15,448 nt of DNA from Ochromonadaceae sp. CCMP2298. Taxonomy: Eukaryota; Sar; Synurophyceae; Ochromonadales; Ochromonadaceae. The position numbers and the translations under genes were made by a program. The DNA lies in the NCBI GenBank assembly GCA_026770595.1, contig MU634116.1, positions 1 to 15,448 on the forward strand. Direction: 5' to 3'. Under the pieces are notes generated by a model. That model saw only the letters and a program-made list of their open reading frames with translations. It was not told where the DNA came from and did not search any database. Of the stretch, positions 7,315 to 15,448 are shown piece after piece (the stretch's first letter is position 1; each line of letters begins with the position of its first letter).

Positions 7315-7643
7315 CTGTGCATCATAAGTGCAACACCATCTGCCCTCCCCCCAACTCTGTGCCACAAATCATGGCATTTGTTGTATGAAAGAATTCAATA
7401 ATCGGCGCAAACAGTGAAAAACAGTGCACATAAATCGCGTGCACTCCACTTCGCAAGAAGCAGAACGATCGATGCGTTCTGTCTCTGCAAGTCCAGGAGG
7501 TCACTTTCAACCGCTGAGGCTCCCTCCAGAGACGCCACCGCCCGACTGCATCTGCGGAACTGCCAGAGAGCAGCAACCCGCAGCTGATAACAGAGTGCGT
7601 ATCGATCTGATAGCGGCGCTTAACTGGTTTCCTTGCGAAACGG
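7213..7643. promoter_or_regulatory. Divergent upstream region of two plastid-leader genes
   Basis: The 431 bp between the ATGs consist of the two inverted-repeat arms' non-coding parts (7213-7314 and 7518-7643) around a unique ~200-bp centre. Both genes therefore have similar proximal upstream sequences in mirror orientation. The centre carries a palindrome at 7461-7481 and a doubled AACAGTG near 7410. The TTTTGCCCC element is not seen here. Confidence 0.55.
7461..7481. repeat. Palindrome in divergent promoter region
   Basis: CAGAACG-ATCGATG-CGTTCTG: 7-bp perfect arms around an ATCGAT centre, about 160 bp upstream of the peptidase ATG. It is a candidate dimeric factor-binding site; no function is known. 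Confidence 0.4.
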
Positions 7644-7813
7644 ATGTCTACTGCCGGCACGCTTTCGCTGCTGTGTGCAATCTGTGCGATACTGTTCGCT
7701 CGAGCTTATCTCGGCCGTGGGAGGCCCCACAGCCCCAGCCTCTACGCGAGTTCAATCAGCAAGCGCGCGATGCTTCTCTCCTCGGTGACAGCGAATGAGC
7801 TAGAGAAGCCCCA
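7518..7813 (+). repeat. Right arm of inverted duplication carrying a plastid leader
   Basis: Partner of 7033-7314. It starts about 126 bp upstream of the peptidase ATG and ends right after the EKPQ codons, where the M16 domain's own sequence (IDDRLFHQF) takes over. Shared blocks include GACGCCACCGCCCGA, TGCGTATCGATCTGA and GCGAGTTCAATCAGCAA. Confidence 0.85.
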
Positions 7814-10800
7814 GATCGATGACCGGCTCTTCCATCAGTTCACGCTTTCGAACGGCATTAAGGCTACAGTGGTGCAGGACAAGACGTCAGAGAAGGCGTC
7901 GGGCTCGCTGTCCGTCCGAACAGGAGCTGCGAACGACCCACTACCGGGCATCGCACACATCACCGAGCACGCAGTCTTCCTGGGCAGTGTCAAATACCCC
8001 CTCGAGAACGCCTACAAAGACTTCCTCAACAAGAACGGCGGGGGGTCTAATGCAGCCACAGGTATGGAGCAGACCACCTACAAGTTCAACATCAACGCGG
8101 ACGCCTTCCCGCACGCGTTGGACATCTTCAGCCAGTTCTTCAAGGGCCCGCTGCTCAGCACGGAGGCCATCTCCAGAGAGGTCATGGCCGTGGACGGTAA
8201 GTGCAGTCCTCCCCGTGCGTGATCAGTGGCTGCCTGTCTGTCTGCCTATCACTGCATGTCTATCTCCTCCTCATGCTCTCTCTGCCCATCCCCTCCCCCT
8301 CTTCTTGACAGCCGAGGACTCCAAGAACCGCATCATCGACGGACGGCGCTCCCTCCAAGTGCTCAAGCACCAGATCCGCCCCTCCCACAACTACGCCAAA
8401 TTCTCCACCGGCAACCTGAAAACGCTCGCTTTCGGGGATGTGGCGCGGTACGGCGAGAACCTGTCCAATGTTATCCGAGCCTTCCATCAGATCTACTACA
8501 GGCCGGAGAACATGTGTGTGGCGCTTGCGGGGCCGCAGGGAATCGCTGACCTGGCGAGGCTGGCGGAGGAGCACTTTGGGGGCATCAAAGTAGCAGACAA
8601 CTCCATCACGGGAGACAGAGAGGCCATCCTGGCCAGCGTTATGGATTTCCAGACCCCCCCCCAGATGACGGCCCTTGGGGCCAGTGTGGCGACCACGTCC
8701 CTGTTCAAGCACGGCGGGGGCAAGCTGATACGCATCAAACCCGTCAGAGATCTGCACGACATTAGGTGAGTATATATGGGACACTAACTACTATCACACT
8801 TAACACACACTTACACGCACTAATACATACACACACTAACACACACACTAACATACACACACTAACACACACACTCAAAAACACACACGCACACACGCAC
8901 ACATCAGCATCATGTGGGAGCTGCCCGCCTCCAGGCACATGTACCGCCAAAATCCATGCTCTTTGTTGGGTTTTTTGATCGGCCACAAGGGCGAGGGGAG
9001 CTGGTTTTCCAAGCTGCAGGACCTGGGCTGGGCCACGGGCACTAGCGCTGGCATGCGCACGACCTTTACGGATTTCACACTTTTCGAGGCTTTCGTGGCG
9101 CTGACGGAGGAGGGTGTGGAGCACTGGGAGGAGGTGCTGCAGCTGCTCTTCGAGACCATGAAGGTCATCGCGGGCACGTCGGACGAGGCCCTGGCCCGCA
9201 TCTGGTCCGAGATGCGCACCATAAACGCGCTCGACTTCTCCTTCCAAGAGAAAAATACGGTCTACGAATTGGCAAACGAATTGGCCTCCAGTATGCACGA
9301 ATACGACCCCAAGCACATCCTTAGCGCGGGCTGGCTGCTGGACGAAACGGTCGACTTGCCTCTGATGCGGCAATGGCTCGCGATGCTGCAGCCCGAGACC
9401 GGCCTGTGCGTGCAGCGGAGCTCGAAGTTCGGCGCGATCGATAGCACGGGCACACAGATGGGGGGGATCGGCACAGACGACGCGGCGTATCTTGACACCA
9501 TGTATAAGCGCATGGACGCGACTGGAGCTGGTTTGACCGAGCAGGAGCTGGATGCAGCCCGGCTGACGGGCAAGTATTTCGAGCTACTGGCCGAGAGCGA
9601 CTCCCAGATAGGTGTGACCCAGGTGGAGCCCTTCTACGGTGTGCCCTATCTGATCCAGCCCCTGCCCCTGGAAAAGCTCGCAACAGGAGGGGTGAGCGAC
9701 ATCCGCCTACCTGGCGAGAACCTCTTCATCTGCACCGATCTCATAGGCCAGGTGCTCGACACAACCCCCAAGCCTCTGCGCTCACAGCCCCCGGTCCGCC
9801 TAGAGGTGGAGGGGGAGGTGTGGTTCTCTCCCGATCAGGTGTTCAGACAGCCCAGGGCAGTCGTGTTCAACCTGCTGCTCGCCCCCTCCTGCGCCGACGG
9901 TCATCCAGTGCTGTCTCTGATCTCGCAAGTCTTCTCCCAGGTGGTGGCTAGACGCTACTACCAGGCATCACAGGCAGGCCTGTCCTACAGCTTCTCTCTG
10001 GGGCCCCGCGGCGTGGGTCTGTCATTCTTTGGATACCACTCGAGGCTCTCAGTGCTGGCTGGGGAGGTCTCAGCAGACGTAGGCTCGATGGCGTTTTGGC
10101 AGAGCGTTGACCCCAAGGTGATACAAATCTGCAAGGAGAGGATACTGCGCACCCTGCGTAGCACTTCTAAGGAACGACCTGACTCGCAGGCGGACACGTT
10201 GCTCCGCTACGCCCTGCAGGAGGGGGCCTGGCTGCCCTCCCAGAGACTGGCCGCCATGGAGGGCGTCGACAGAGACTACTTCTTGTCCAGAATCGCGGCT
10301 CTAAAGTACACACGCATGGTCTCCTACACCCACAGCCACGAGAGGTCCACACCCGAGGATGCGGTGGCCACGCGCGACGCGTTGATGCGCAACATGGACA
10401 TTGGAGAAAACGCTGCCTCCATCTCTGCCTCTGCTCCCTCGACTTCTGCGTCGGCCCGGGAATTCCCCGACGAGCGCGCGCGTCTGCTGGACGTAGGGCA
10501 CACCGTGCTGGCCCTACCCTCGCTGAACAAGGACGACCCCAACTCAGCCCTGGTCACCTACATGCAAGCCGACTCCACAAACCCCCGCAACTCCGCGCTG
10601 CTGCTCGTGCTGCGACGCCTACTCGCGGAGCCCGCTTTCGCAGAGCTGCGCACCAAGAAGCAATTGGGCTATATAGTGTCTCTATCTAGCGGCGGCTACG
10701 GCCGAGGCTACGGCTCCGTGCGGGGCATAGTGGTGCGCATACTCTCACAGCGCTTCTCACCTCTGGTTATGGAGAAAGAGCTAGGGGCGTTCCTTGACAC

Positions 10801-11317
10801 TCAGCGTGGCGTAATGGCTGCCCTGCAAGACGCTGAGGTTTCCGAGCTGTCCCACTCGATTGTGCGCTCTATACTGGACCCGCCCACGACCTACTCGGAG
10901 GAGGGGGGGGAGTTCTGGAACGCCATTGTGAACGAGATGCCCTTCGACTGGACAGAGCAGGTCATCCAGGCCCTCAAATCCCTCACTGCGCAGGACGTGA
11001 TAGCGGCTGCGGAGGGGTGGATCTTCGACGCCAGCAGGCGGAAATCTCTCTCAACGATGGTGTTTGGGCCCCCGCACCAGGGGGAACTGGAGGCCCTGAA
11101 GAAGGCGCAGACTGGCTCCACTGACATCGACATCCCAGAGGTGATGCCACAGGCCACAGTCACAGAGATCGCAGGCACAGTCACAGACACAGAGGTCACA
11201 GTCGCAGACATAACCTCCTCCCCGCTGGGCGACAGCGCTGGAGCCGCCCAGTACCACTTCACCATCGAGCAGCTAGAAAAATTCAGAGACGCTCTGGAAC
11301 TATACGATACAAAATAA
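7644..11317 (+). CDS. Insulysin-like M16A zinc metallopeptidase with plastid-targeting leader
   Basis: Exons 7644-8196, 8312-8765 and 8908-11317 join in frame to 1138 residues. Introns are 8197-8311 (GTAAGT...GACAG) and 8766-8907 (GTGAGT...ATCAG). The inverzincin site HITEH is at 105-109 (H105, E108 catalytic, H109) and the distal zinc ligand is E179 in REVMAVD, spaced as in insulin-degrading enzyme (IDE). The second join rebuilds RDLHDISIMWELP, followed by GFLIGHKGEGSWFSKL, also IDE-like. The C-terminal half has LRTKKQLGYIV with R917 and Y924, equivalents of IDE's substrate-contacting Arg and Tyr. Such enzymes degrade peptides inside a closed chamber. Residues 1-21 are a signal peptide ending FARA before Tyr22, then a transit-like stretch to about 57, so plastid import is inferred. 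Beyond family length (~1000), it carries this leader and a Thr/Val-rich tail near 1085-1110. Start ATG 7644. Confidence 0.93.
8802..8905 (+). repeat. CA-rich microsatellite in peptidase intron 2
   Basis: Interrupted (AC)n with ACTAACACAC units fills most of the 142-nt intron up to the acceptor CATCAG. The tract replaces the usual pyrimidine run with alternating A and C. Confidence 0.85.
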
Positions 11318-11503
11318 ATGGTACAATAGCTGTCTATGTATATACCCTGTCTATATGCTCTATATTGCCTGAAGTCAAAAAGAAATATTGAGAAAGGTGC
11401 TCATTTCAGTTATGCCATACCGAAAACATACCGGTACTTAACGACCCCCCAGGACATCAGGACATACTTAAAGAACACTTGAAGAAGTTTCTCTAAGATG
11501 TCT
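11318..11503. other. Convergent 3' intergenic spacer
   Basis: It is 186 bp between the peptidase stop and the proteasome stop and AT-rich, so probably both 3' UTRs. An AATAAA overlaps the peptidase stop (11313-11318). A TACCGGTA palindrome lies at 11429-11436, related to the CCGGTA word seen at 2825-2831. No gene seen. Confidence 0.5.
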
Positions 11504-12664
11504 TTACGTCTCCATGGCCGCGATGGCCTCCTGGGTGCTCTTCTTGGCCTCCTCCGCCTCCCTCTCAATGTCCGCGATGATCGCCTCCAGCTCCTCCTCC
11601 TAAGAGGCCGTAGACCGAATTAGATAGTAGACCGAATCAGATAAACCATAGAGTATAAAATGGGTTAGAGAAAAAGACCAGTGGATGTGTGTTCGAGGTG
11701 AAAAGACCAGATGTGGTCCAGAGGACGATAAAAAGACGTCTTTTATGTAATTCTACCTACCTTCATCATGCGCACGGGCTCGCCGCACTTGGAGACCGCC
11801 AGCTCCATATTCTTGGACCCCGAGTCCACCACCTCCAGCAGCGCCTTGATAGTGAGGCGCACGGCCTCGTCCTCGGTTAGGGTGGCGGTCCAGTTCTTCT
11901 CCAGGAACTCGTTGACGGCCTTCTCGTTGCGGCCGCCGATGGCATTCGCCTGGTCAGGGGATGTGGTGGGTGTAAGATATAAGATGTTAGGTGTAAGATG
12001 TTAGATGTATGTAAGATGTAAGATATGCGATATGAGATACGGAGAGATATTATATATAATAAAACAGATGGGATAAGAGAGTGGGTGCGAGGCGTCTGTG
12101 TATCTAGTGTCTGAGTGTGTACCTTCCAGGCAGAATAGGTGCCCGCAGGATCCGTCAGGTACAGCTGGGGAGACTTGTCTGTGTCGAAGCCCGCTATCAT
12201 ACTGCTCACGCCGAATGGCCGCACGCCTCCCCGTTGGGTGTAGCTCTGCTGCGTCTTGGCGATGTGGCGGGCCATGTACTCGATCGTGGGCGCGTCCTCG
12301 CACGTGAGGCGGTAGCTCTGCGCCTCGATGCGCGCCTAAAATAGAAATAAGGGATTAGAGTCAGTGATTTTCTGCACCAGCAATGCCATGTGCGTGTGGT
12401 GCGTACCTTCTCGATTAGCACACGCGCATCTGCAGTAAATCCGGCAAATGCGATCGTGAGGTGATCGTCCAGCTTGGCGATTTTCCGGATAGTGCGAGCG
12501 TCCTGAAGCTGCGCAACAGCCTTCCTCTCGACACCAAGTATAACGGTGTCCACGCCGCGAACGCCCACTACGGCCGACCCTCTCTTGACCGCCTCCATTG
12601 CATATTCGACCTGGAACAGGTGGCCATCCGGTGAGAACACGGTAATCGCTCTGTCGTAACTCAT
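11504..12664 (-). CDS. PSMA7: 20S proteasome subunit alpha-4 (PSMA7 type)
   Basis: Four exons on the minus strand, 12664-12407, 12335-12123, 11949-11761 and 11599-11504, all phase 0, encode 251 residues (human 248). Introns of 71, 173 and 161 nt have GTACGC...TTTAG, GTACAC...ACCAG and GTAGGT...CTTAG ends. The N-terminus [14 protein letters not shown] and [13 protein letters not shown] is the alpha-ring signature of this subtype. [10 protein letters not shown] is at 72-81, the VRPFG loop and [10 protein letters not shown] (148-157) follow, then the helix [16 protein letters not shown] and [17 protein letters not shown]. The C-terminus is an acidic/basic helix, [14 protein letters not shown] onward. 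Alpha subunits form the outer gated rings and lack the catalytic threonine. Assignment to alpha-4 rather than another alpha subunit rests on the match to PSMA7 along the whole length. Confidence 0.97.
11971..12060. repeat. TGTAAGATRT tandem repeat in proteasome intron 2
   Basis: Degenerate repeats of TGTAAGAT(A/G)T / TTAGATGT on the plus strand, decaying into an AT-rich stretch (TATTATATATAATA near 12048-12061). They lie in the 173-nt intron and would read as ATMTTACA in the transcript. Confidence 0.7.
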
Positions 12665-12922
12665 CTTGCCGCGATGTTGATCAAAACCGAAAGCCCAAGC
12701 GATGCAGACTCAGCAGCTGCGGATCTCAAGCAGAAGAATGAACTCAGCTTGCAGGAAGGTGATGAAAGCTGGACGGAAGAGCAAGGCAGAACAGAGAGAG
12801 AGCAAGCATCCATCCCCCCCTCCCTCTCTTCTATTTCATGAATATGAGTCGAAAGATAGGCGTCTTTATCAATCAATTATTGCCATAAGCGCCAATAAGG
12901 TGAAATTTCTGAAGAGTTCGAG

Positions 12923-12970
12923 AGGGGCAAAAACAGGGTCCCAAATTCAGGGGCAAAAACAGGGGCAAAA
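12923..12970 (-). promoter_or_regulatory. Cluster of three TTTTGCCCC elements
   Basis: AGGGGCAAAA(A) occurs at 12923-12933, 12949-12959 and 12961-12970 on the plus strand; the PSMA7 coding strand reads TTTTGCCCC(T). Spacing between copies is 26 and 12 bp. It is the densest cluster of the element that also lies upstream of other genes in this window. Confidence 0.5.
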
Positions 12971-13006
12971 GTGGAACCGGCCCATTTCCCAGTTTCCCTT
13001 TGGCTG

Positions 13007-13028
13007 TTTGGGAATGACCATTCCCAAA
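13007..13028. repeat. Perfect 9-bp inverted repeat
   Basis: TTTGGGAAT-GACC-ATTCCCAAA lies 37-54 bp downstream of the TTTTGCCCC cluster and 128 bp upstream of the ankyrin gene ATG. It is a candidate palindromic site or hairpin. Confidence 0.5.
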
Positions 13029-13155
13029 AGGATCCGTTTGGAGGGCATCATCACACAAGCCACCCAACCTCCTCGATTTCCTCGCCGTTCCCTGGGTTCA
13101 TAATCGCTGGTGTCACCAGATCACGAGCAGGCTGTGCAGCGTCGGATCTCTGGCC

Positions 13156-15448
13156 ATGTTTTCATCCATGTTCTTCGGCGGAAAAATGGGCGAGCTGTTG
13201 GCTCCACCGCAAAGGAACCGCCAGGAGATATGGGCCCATCTGAAGGTGAGTTTCGAGATGTGCGATGCATATGTGACCCGACTTACTCATTTGTCTGTAA
13301 ACAGGCCGGACTGGCTGCCAAGGCGCTGGTGGAGCTGCGCGAAGTGAGCGAAAGCATTGACGTCAATGAGGTGGAGAAGGACGGCGGCATGACGCTTCTG
13401 CACCTGGCATCTGCACAGGGTGATATGGTGCGTGACCGCCCCCCCCCCTCACCCGCCCCAGCCCGCCCCTCCTTCTACTGTTCCTCACCCTCACCCTCAC
13501 CCTTCTCCTTGCTACCACAGGAGGTAGTCGTGGAGCTCCTATCGCAGGGTGCGGATGTGGCTGTGCAGGCCACCAACGGCAACAACTGCCTCCATTTCGC
13601 AGCCATCAACGACCGCAAAGGCATCGTCGAGATCCTCCTGCGCTCAGGGGCCGACCCCAGCATCCCCAACGGCAACGGTCTATTGCCTGTCGAGTTGGCG
13701 GTCCACCGCAGCGTGCGAGAGCTCTTCCTCCGCGACCGCTCGTCCATCTTCTCGCCCATCGTGCAGACACGGCAGCTGCTTAGCGAGTACATAGAGCAGC
13801 TGCGCGAGCCCTCAACGGAGCCCTCCACGGATAGCGCGTTCAATATGGCGGCCGAGCTGGGGGCGGCCCTGGACACTGTCACATCAGAGACTACTGCCGA
13901 CATAGCCCTGCATATTTCCACCTCCCCCCGCGTGGCGAGGGCGGGGGACGATGACTACACGCTCGTGGGTGTGGCCAGCGTGCGCAAGCCCAAGCGTGAG
14001 GAGGAGGAGGATCTATCGCCCAACGAGGACGAGGACCTACGGGGGGGTAGGGCCAAGTCCCCATACGCAGTGCCCAAGCTCGATCTGGTCAGCTTGCACA
14101 GCCCCCCACCCACGGCCCCCCCGTCTTCTATGAGCAAACGCCAGCCCTCTCGCTCCAACAGCATCAACTTCCACCAGACCGCAACACCTGTAGACCCCTC
14201 GGGCGCGTTTAGTTCCCCCCGCAGCGCACGGGGGGGTGAGTACACGACGCCCACCACCACCACCCGGTCCGAGGAGGGAGAGGCGCAACGCAGAGATGCA
14301 GAGGCAGTGCACGAGGAGGTGCTCAGGGCGGCCGCAGCCACAGCCCTGGCGCATCAGTGCACCGCTGATGAGTTCGACGTGCACCTGAAGATGCTCACCA
14401 CGTGCACCAAGCTGAACGAGGAGACATTGCGCAGCCTGCTGGCCTTCGACCCCACCCTGCCCACCTCACGCGCAGCCAATATGGGCGCCCGCGCGCGCGA
14501 CGGACAGACGCCCATGCACGTGGCGGCCGAGGCCGGAAATGTCGCTGCACTGCGTATAATGATGGAACTGGGGGAGGGCGTGTCCTGCTGGGTACGGGAC
14601 CTGCAGGGGCGCACGCCTCTGCACCTGGCGGCCGAGAAGGGGGACCAAGATACGTGCAAATTTCTACGGGATGCGATGCACAAGGAGCGGCAGAAAGACC
14701 CAGTGGGTGAAGATGCACCTACGGATCTGGCGGTGAGTGTAGCCCCGGCCCTTAGATCCGATCCTTAGTCCCTTATACCCTCTAGCTTAAACCCTTATGC
14801 CCTTAAGTGCTTGCTCCCTTGTCCTTCCCTCATGTATGCTGATCCCCGCACTCACCTTCCACCTCTCCTCCTCCACCTCTCCTCCTCCACCTTTCCTCAC
14901 TCCCCTCTCCGTGCGCCCCCCAAAACCCCCTACACCCCCAACCACCCACCCCCACCTACAGGGCACCACCCCCCTCGGCTCTGCCAAGTTCGGCTGCAAA
15001 GGCAAGCCCAAGAAGACGGAGATCATCCAAGTGCTGTTCAGCCCGGGAGACCGATCAGTCCTGCCCCGCACGCCCATTAGCACGCGCGCAGGCAAGTCCC
15101 TGGAACCCTATAACCCTATAACCCTATAACCCTATAACCCTACAGCCCTATTACCATATTGCCCTATTACCCTAATCCCTAACCCCTAACCCCTCACCCT
15201 TAATCCTTACCCTACAGGCAAGAGTCCCTGGAAGGCTCCTGGCTCGGGTCTAGAGACGGGCAAGGAGAACTTGGTGTTCGCGTTCAGCGAGGCGCACGGC
15301 TGGACGCCCGTGATGGAAGACAGGTAGGGTCAGGCTTTGATGCTTGTGCTCGTTGTGTTGCTCTGTTTCCCACCTGTTGCTCTGTTTGCACCTGTGTCTC
15401 CACGCTGTGCACTGGTCCTACTCCCCCCCCCCTCCTTGTTCCCCCCTT
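13156..15448 (+). CDS. Ankyrin-repeat protein, probably fused to a PP2C phosphatase (truncated by window end)
   Basis: Exons 13156-13245, 13305-13427, 13521-14732, 14962-15091 and 15218-15323 join in frame to 553 residues plus a split codon; the gene continues past 15448 in intron 5 (from 15324). Introns are GT-AG except 15092-15217 (GC-AG). Ankyrin repeats lie at about 57-88 (GMTLLHLASAQGD), 89-120 (NNCLHFAAINDRKG) and 121 on, then a long Ser/Pro/acidic linker (about 150-340), then repeats from 398 (GQTPMHVAAEAGN) and 431 (GRTPLHLAAEKGD) and a partial one at 474 (LAGTTPLGSAK). The last exon reads FAFSEAHGWTPVMED (539-553). This fits the opening of PP2C domains (GWxxxMED); the Glu-Asp would begin the metal site, while the usual Arg after Trp is Thr. 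PP2C is inferred from this short stretch only. Start ATG 13156 or the in-frame Mets at codons 5 and 11. Confidence 0.88.
14733..14961 (+). other. Ankyrin gene intron 3 with CCCTTA words and a 14-nt minisatellite
   Basis: 229 nt, GTGAGT...TACAG. The 5' third (about 14750-14815) has repeated CCCTTA/CCCTTATA words resembling the telomere-like repeats of the next intron. At 14858-14898 a TCCACCTCTCCTCC unit occurs three times. A long pyrimidine-rich stretch precedes the acceptor. Confidence 0.8.
15092..15217 (+). other. GC-AG intron bounded by duplicated exon sequence
   Basis: The 5' splice site is CAG|GCAAGT, the optimal consensus for GC donors, and the acceptor is CCTACAG. Joining 15091 to 15218 keeps the frame (split Gly codon) into KSPWKAPGSG. 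CAGGCAAG-TCCCTGGAA at 15089-15105 is repeated with a two-base insertion at 15215-15233, so the two splice sites lie in copies of one sequence. No well-formed GT donor in frame is visible nearby. Confidence 0.75.
15106..15216 (+). repeat. Telomere-like interstitial repeat array in intron 4
   Basis: Four CCCTATAA units are followed by degenerate CCCTA(C/T)-type words, CCCTAAT, CCCTAACCCCTAACCCCT and CCCTTAAT. On the opposite strand these are TTATAGGG/TTAGGGG, like variant telomere repeats. Confidence 0.85.
15324..15448 (+). other. Start of ankyrin gene intron 5 (incomplete)
   Basis: It begins GTAGGG after GAC AG and runs past the window. It contains a direct repeat GTTGCTCTGTTT...CACCTGT (about 15355-15395) and ends in a C-rich tract. 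No acceptor is seen before the edge. Confidence 0.6.

Larger units (their letters stand above)
12665..13155. promoter_or_regulatory. Divergent upstream region of PSMA7 (-) and ankyrin gene (+)
   Basis: The 491 bp between the two start codons contain no convincing gene. It holds three reversed TTTTGCCCC elements (12924-12970), a perfect hairpin (13007-13028) and an AT-richer stretch (12835-12910). It is probably a bidirectional promoter plus 5' UTRs. Confidence 0.55.

Noticed and set aside
7322-7660. Open frames across the centre and arms of the inverted duplication
   Set aside because: They resemble each other only because they read antisense through the two repeat arms; no start or domain supports them.
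8762-9373. Long minus-strand open frame opposite the peptidase
   Set aside because: It is antisense to the M16 domain and composed partly of the CA repeat translated as Val/Cys.
7644-11317. First thought: presequence protease PreP (M16C)
   Set aside because: The zinc motif is HxxEH in an IDE-like context, and LRTKKQLGYIV and RDLHDIS...IGHKGEGS match insulysin (M16A) better.
13110-13155. Extending the ankyrin gene upstream in the frame of its large exon
   Set aside because: That frame starts at a non-ATG codon and reads through introns 1 and 2; the spliced start at ATG 13156 gives a coherent ankyrin repeat across both joins.
1-15448. tRNA, rRNA, CRISPR array or transposase
   Set aside because: Scanned for the tRNA B-box, spaced direct repeats of CRISPR type and transposase motifs. 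None was convincing; repeats present are micro- or minisatellites, telomere-like arrays and the one inverted duplication.

Overview
This window is nuclear DNA from a eukaryote with a compact, intron-bearing genome. Eight protein genes fit in 15.4 kb, and the introns I could place are short (59-229 nt) and GT-AG with one exception. Two neighbouring genes begin with an ER-type signal peptide ending ...ARA followed at once by Tyr and a Ser/Arg-rich stretch. That is the bipartite plastid leader typical of algae with a complex, red-derived plastid (cryptophytes, haptophytes, photosynthetic stramenopiles). I infer such an alga but cannot name the lineage.

Layout: 205-1326 (+) membrane protein of unknown function; 2593-1439 (-) three-exon family 16 (METTL21-like) methyltransferase; 5089-2966 (-) FYVE-domain protein with a long disordered, Gln-rich tail; 5446-6321 (+) CHMP5/VPS60, an ESCRT-III accessory subunit; 7212-6820 (-) small thylakoid single-pass protein; 7644-11317 (+) insulysin-like M16 metallopeptidase with a plastid leader; 12664-11504 (-) proteasome subunit alpha-4 (PSMA7); 13156 to beyond the right edge (+) ankyrin-repeat protein that appears to run into a PP2C phosphatase domain. 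Genes are not co-functional as in an operon. FYVE and CHMP5, both endosomal in their families, are divergent and share a 356-bp upstream region. The two plastid-leader genes are divergent as well.

The most striking observations are these. (1) The thylakoid-protein gene and the peptidase gene share a divergent inverted duplication (about 280-300 bp per arm) that contains the upstream region plus the whole plastid-targeting leader and stops at the leader/mature boundary. This looks like a plastid leader copied onto a neighbouring gene. (2) The ankyrin-PP2C gene has a GC-AG intron packed with telomere-like CCCTATAA/CCCTAA units. Its two splice sites lie in copies of the same exonic sequence, as expected for recent intron birth. 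(3) A TTTTGCCC(C) element, sometimes together with ACTAACTTACCGGTAG, recurs upstream of most genes and is a candidate promoter element.

All exon joins were made by reading frame, splice-site consensus and family similarity recalled from memory. No alignment or expression data were available.
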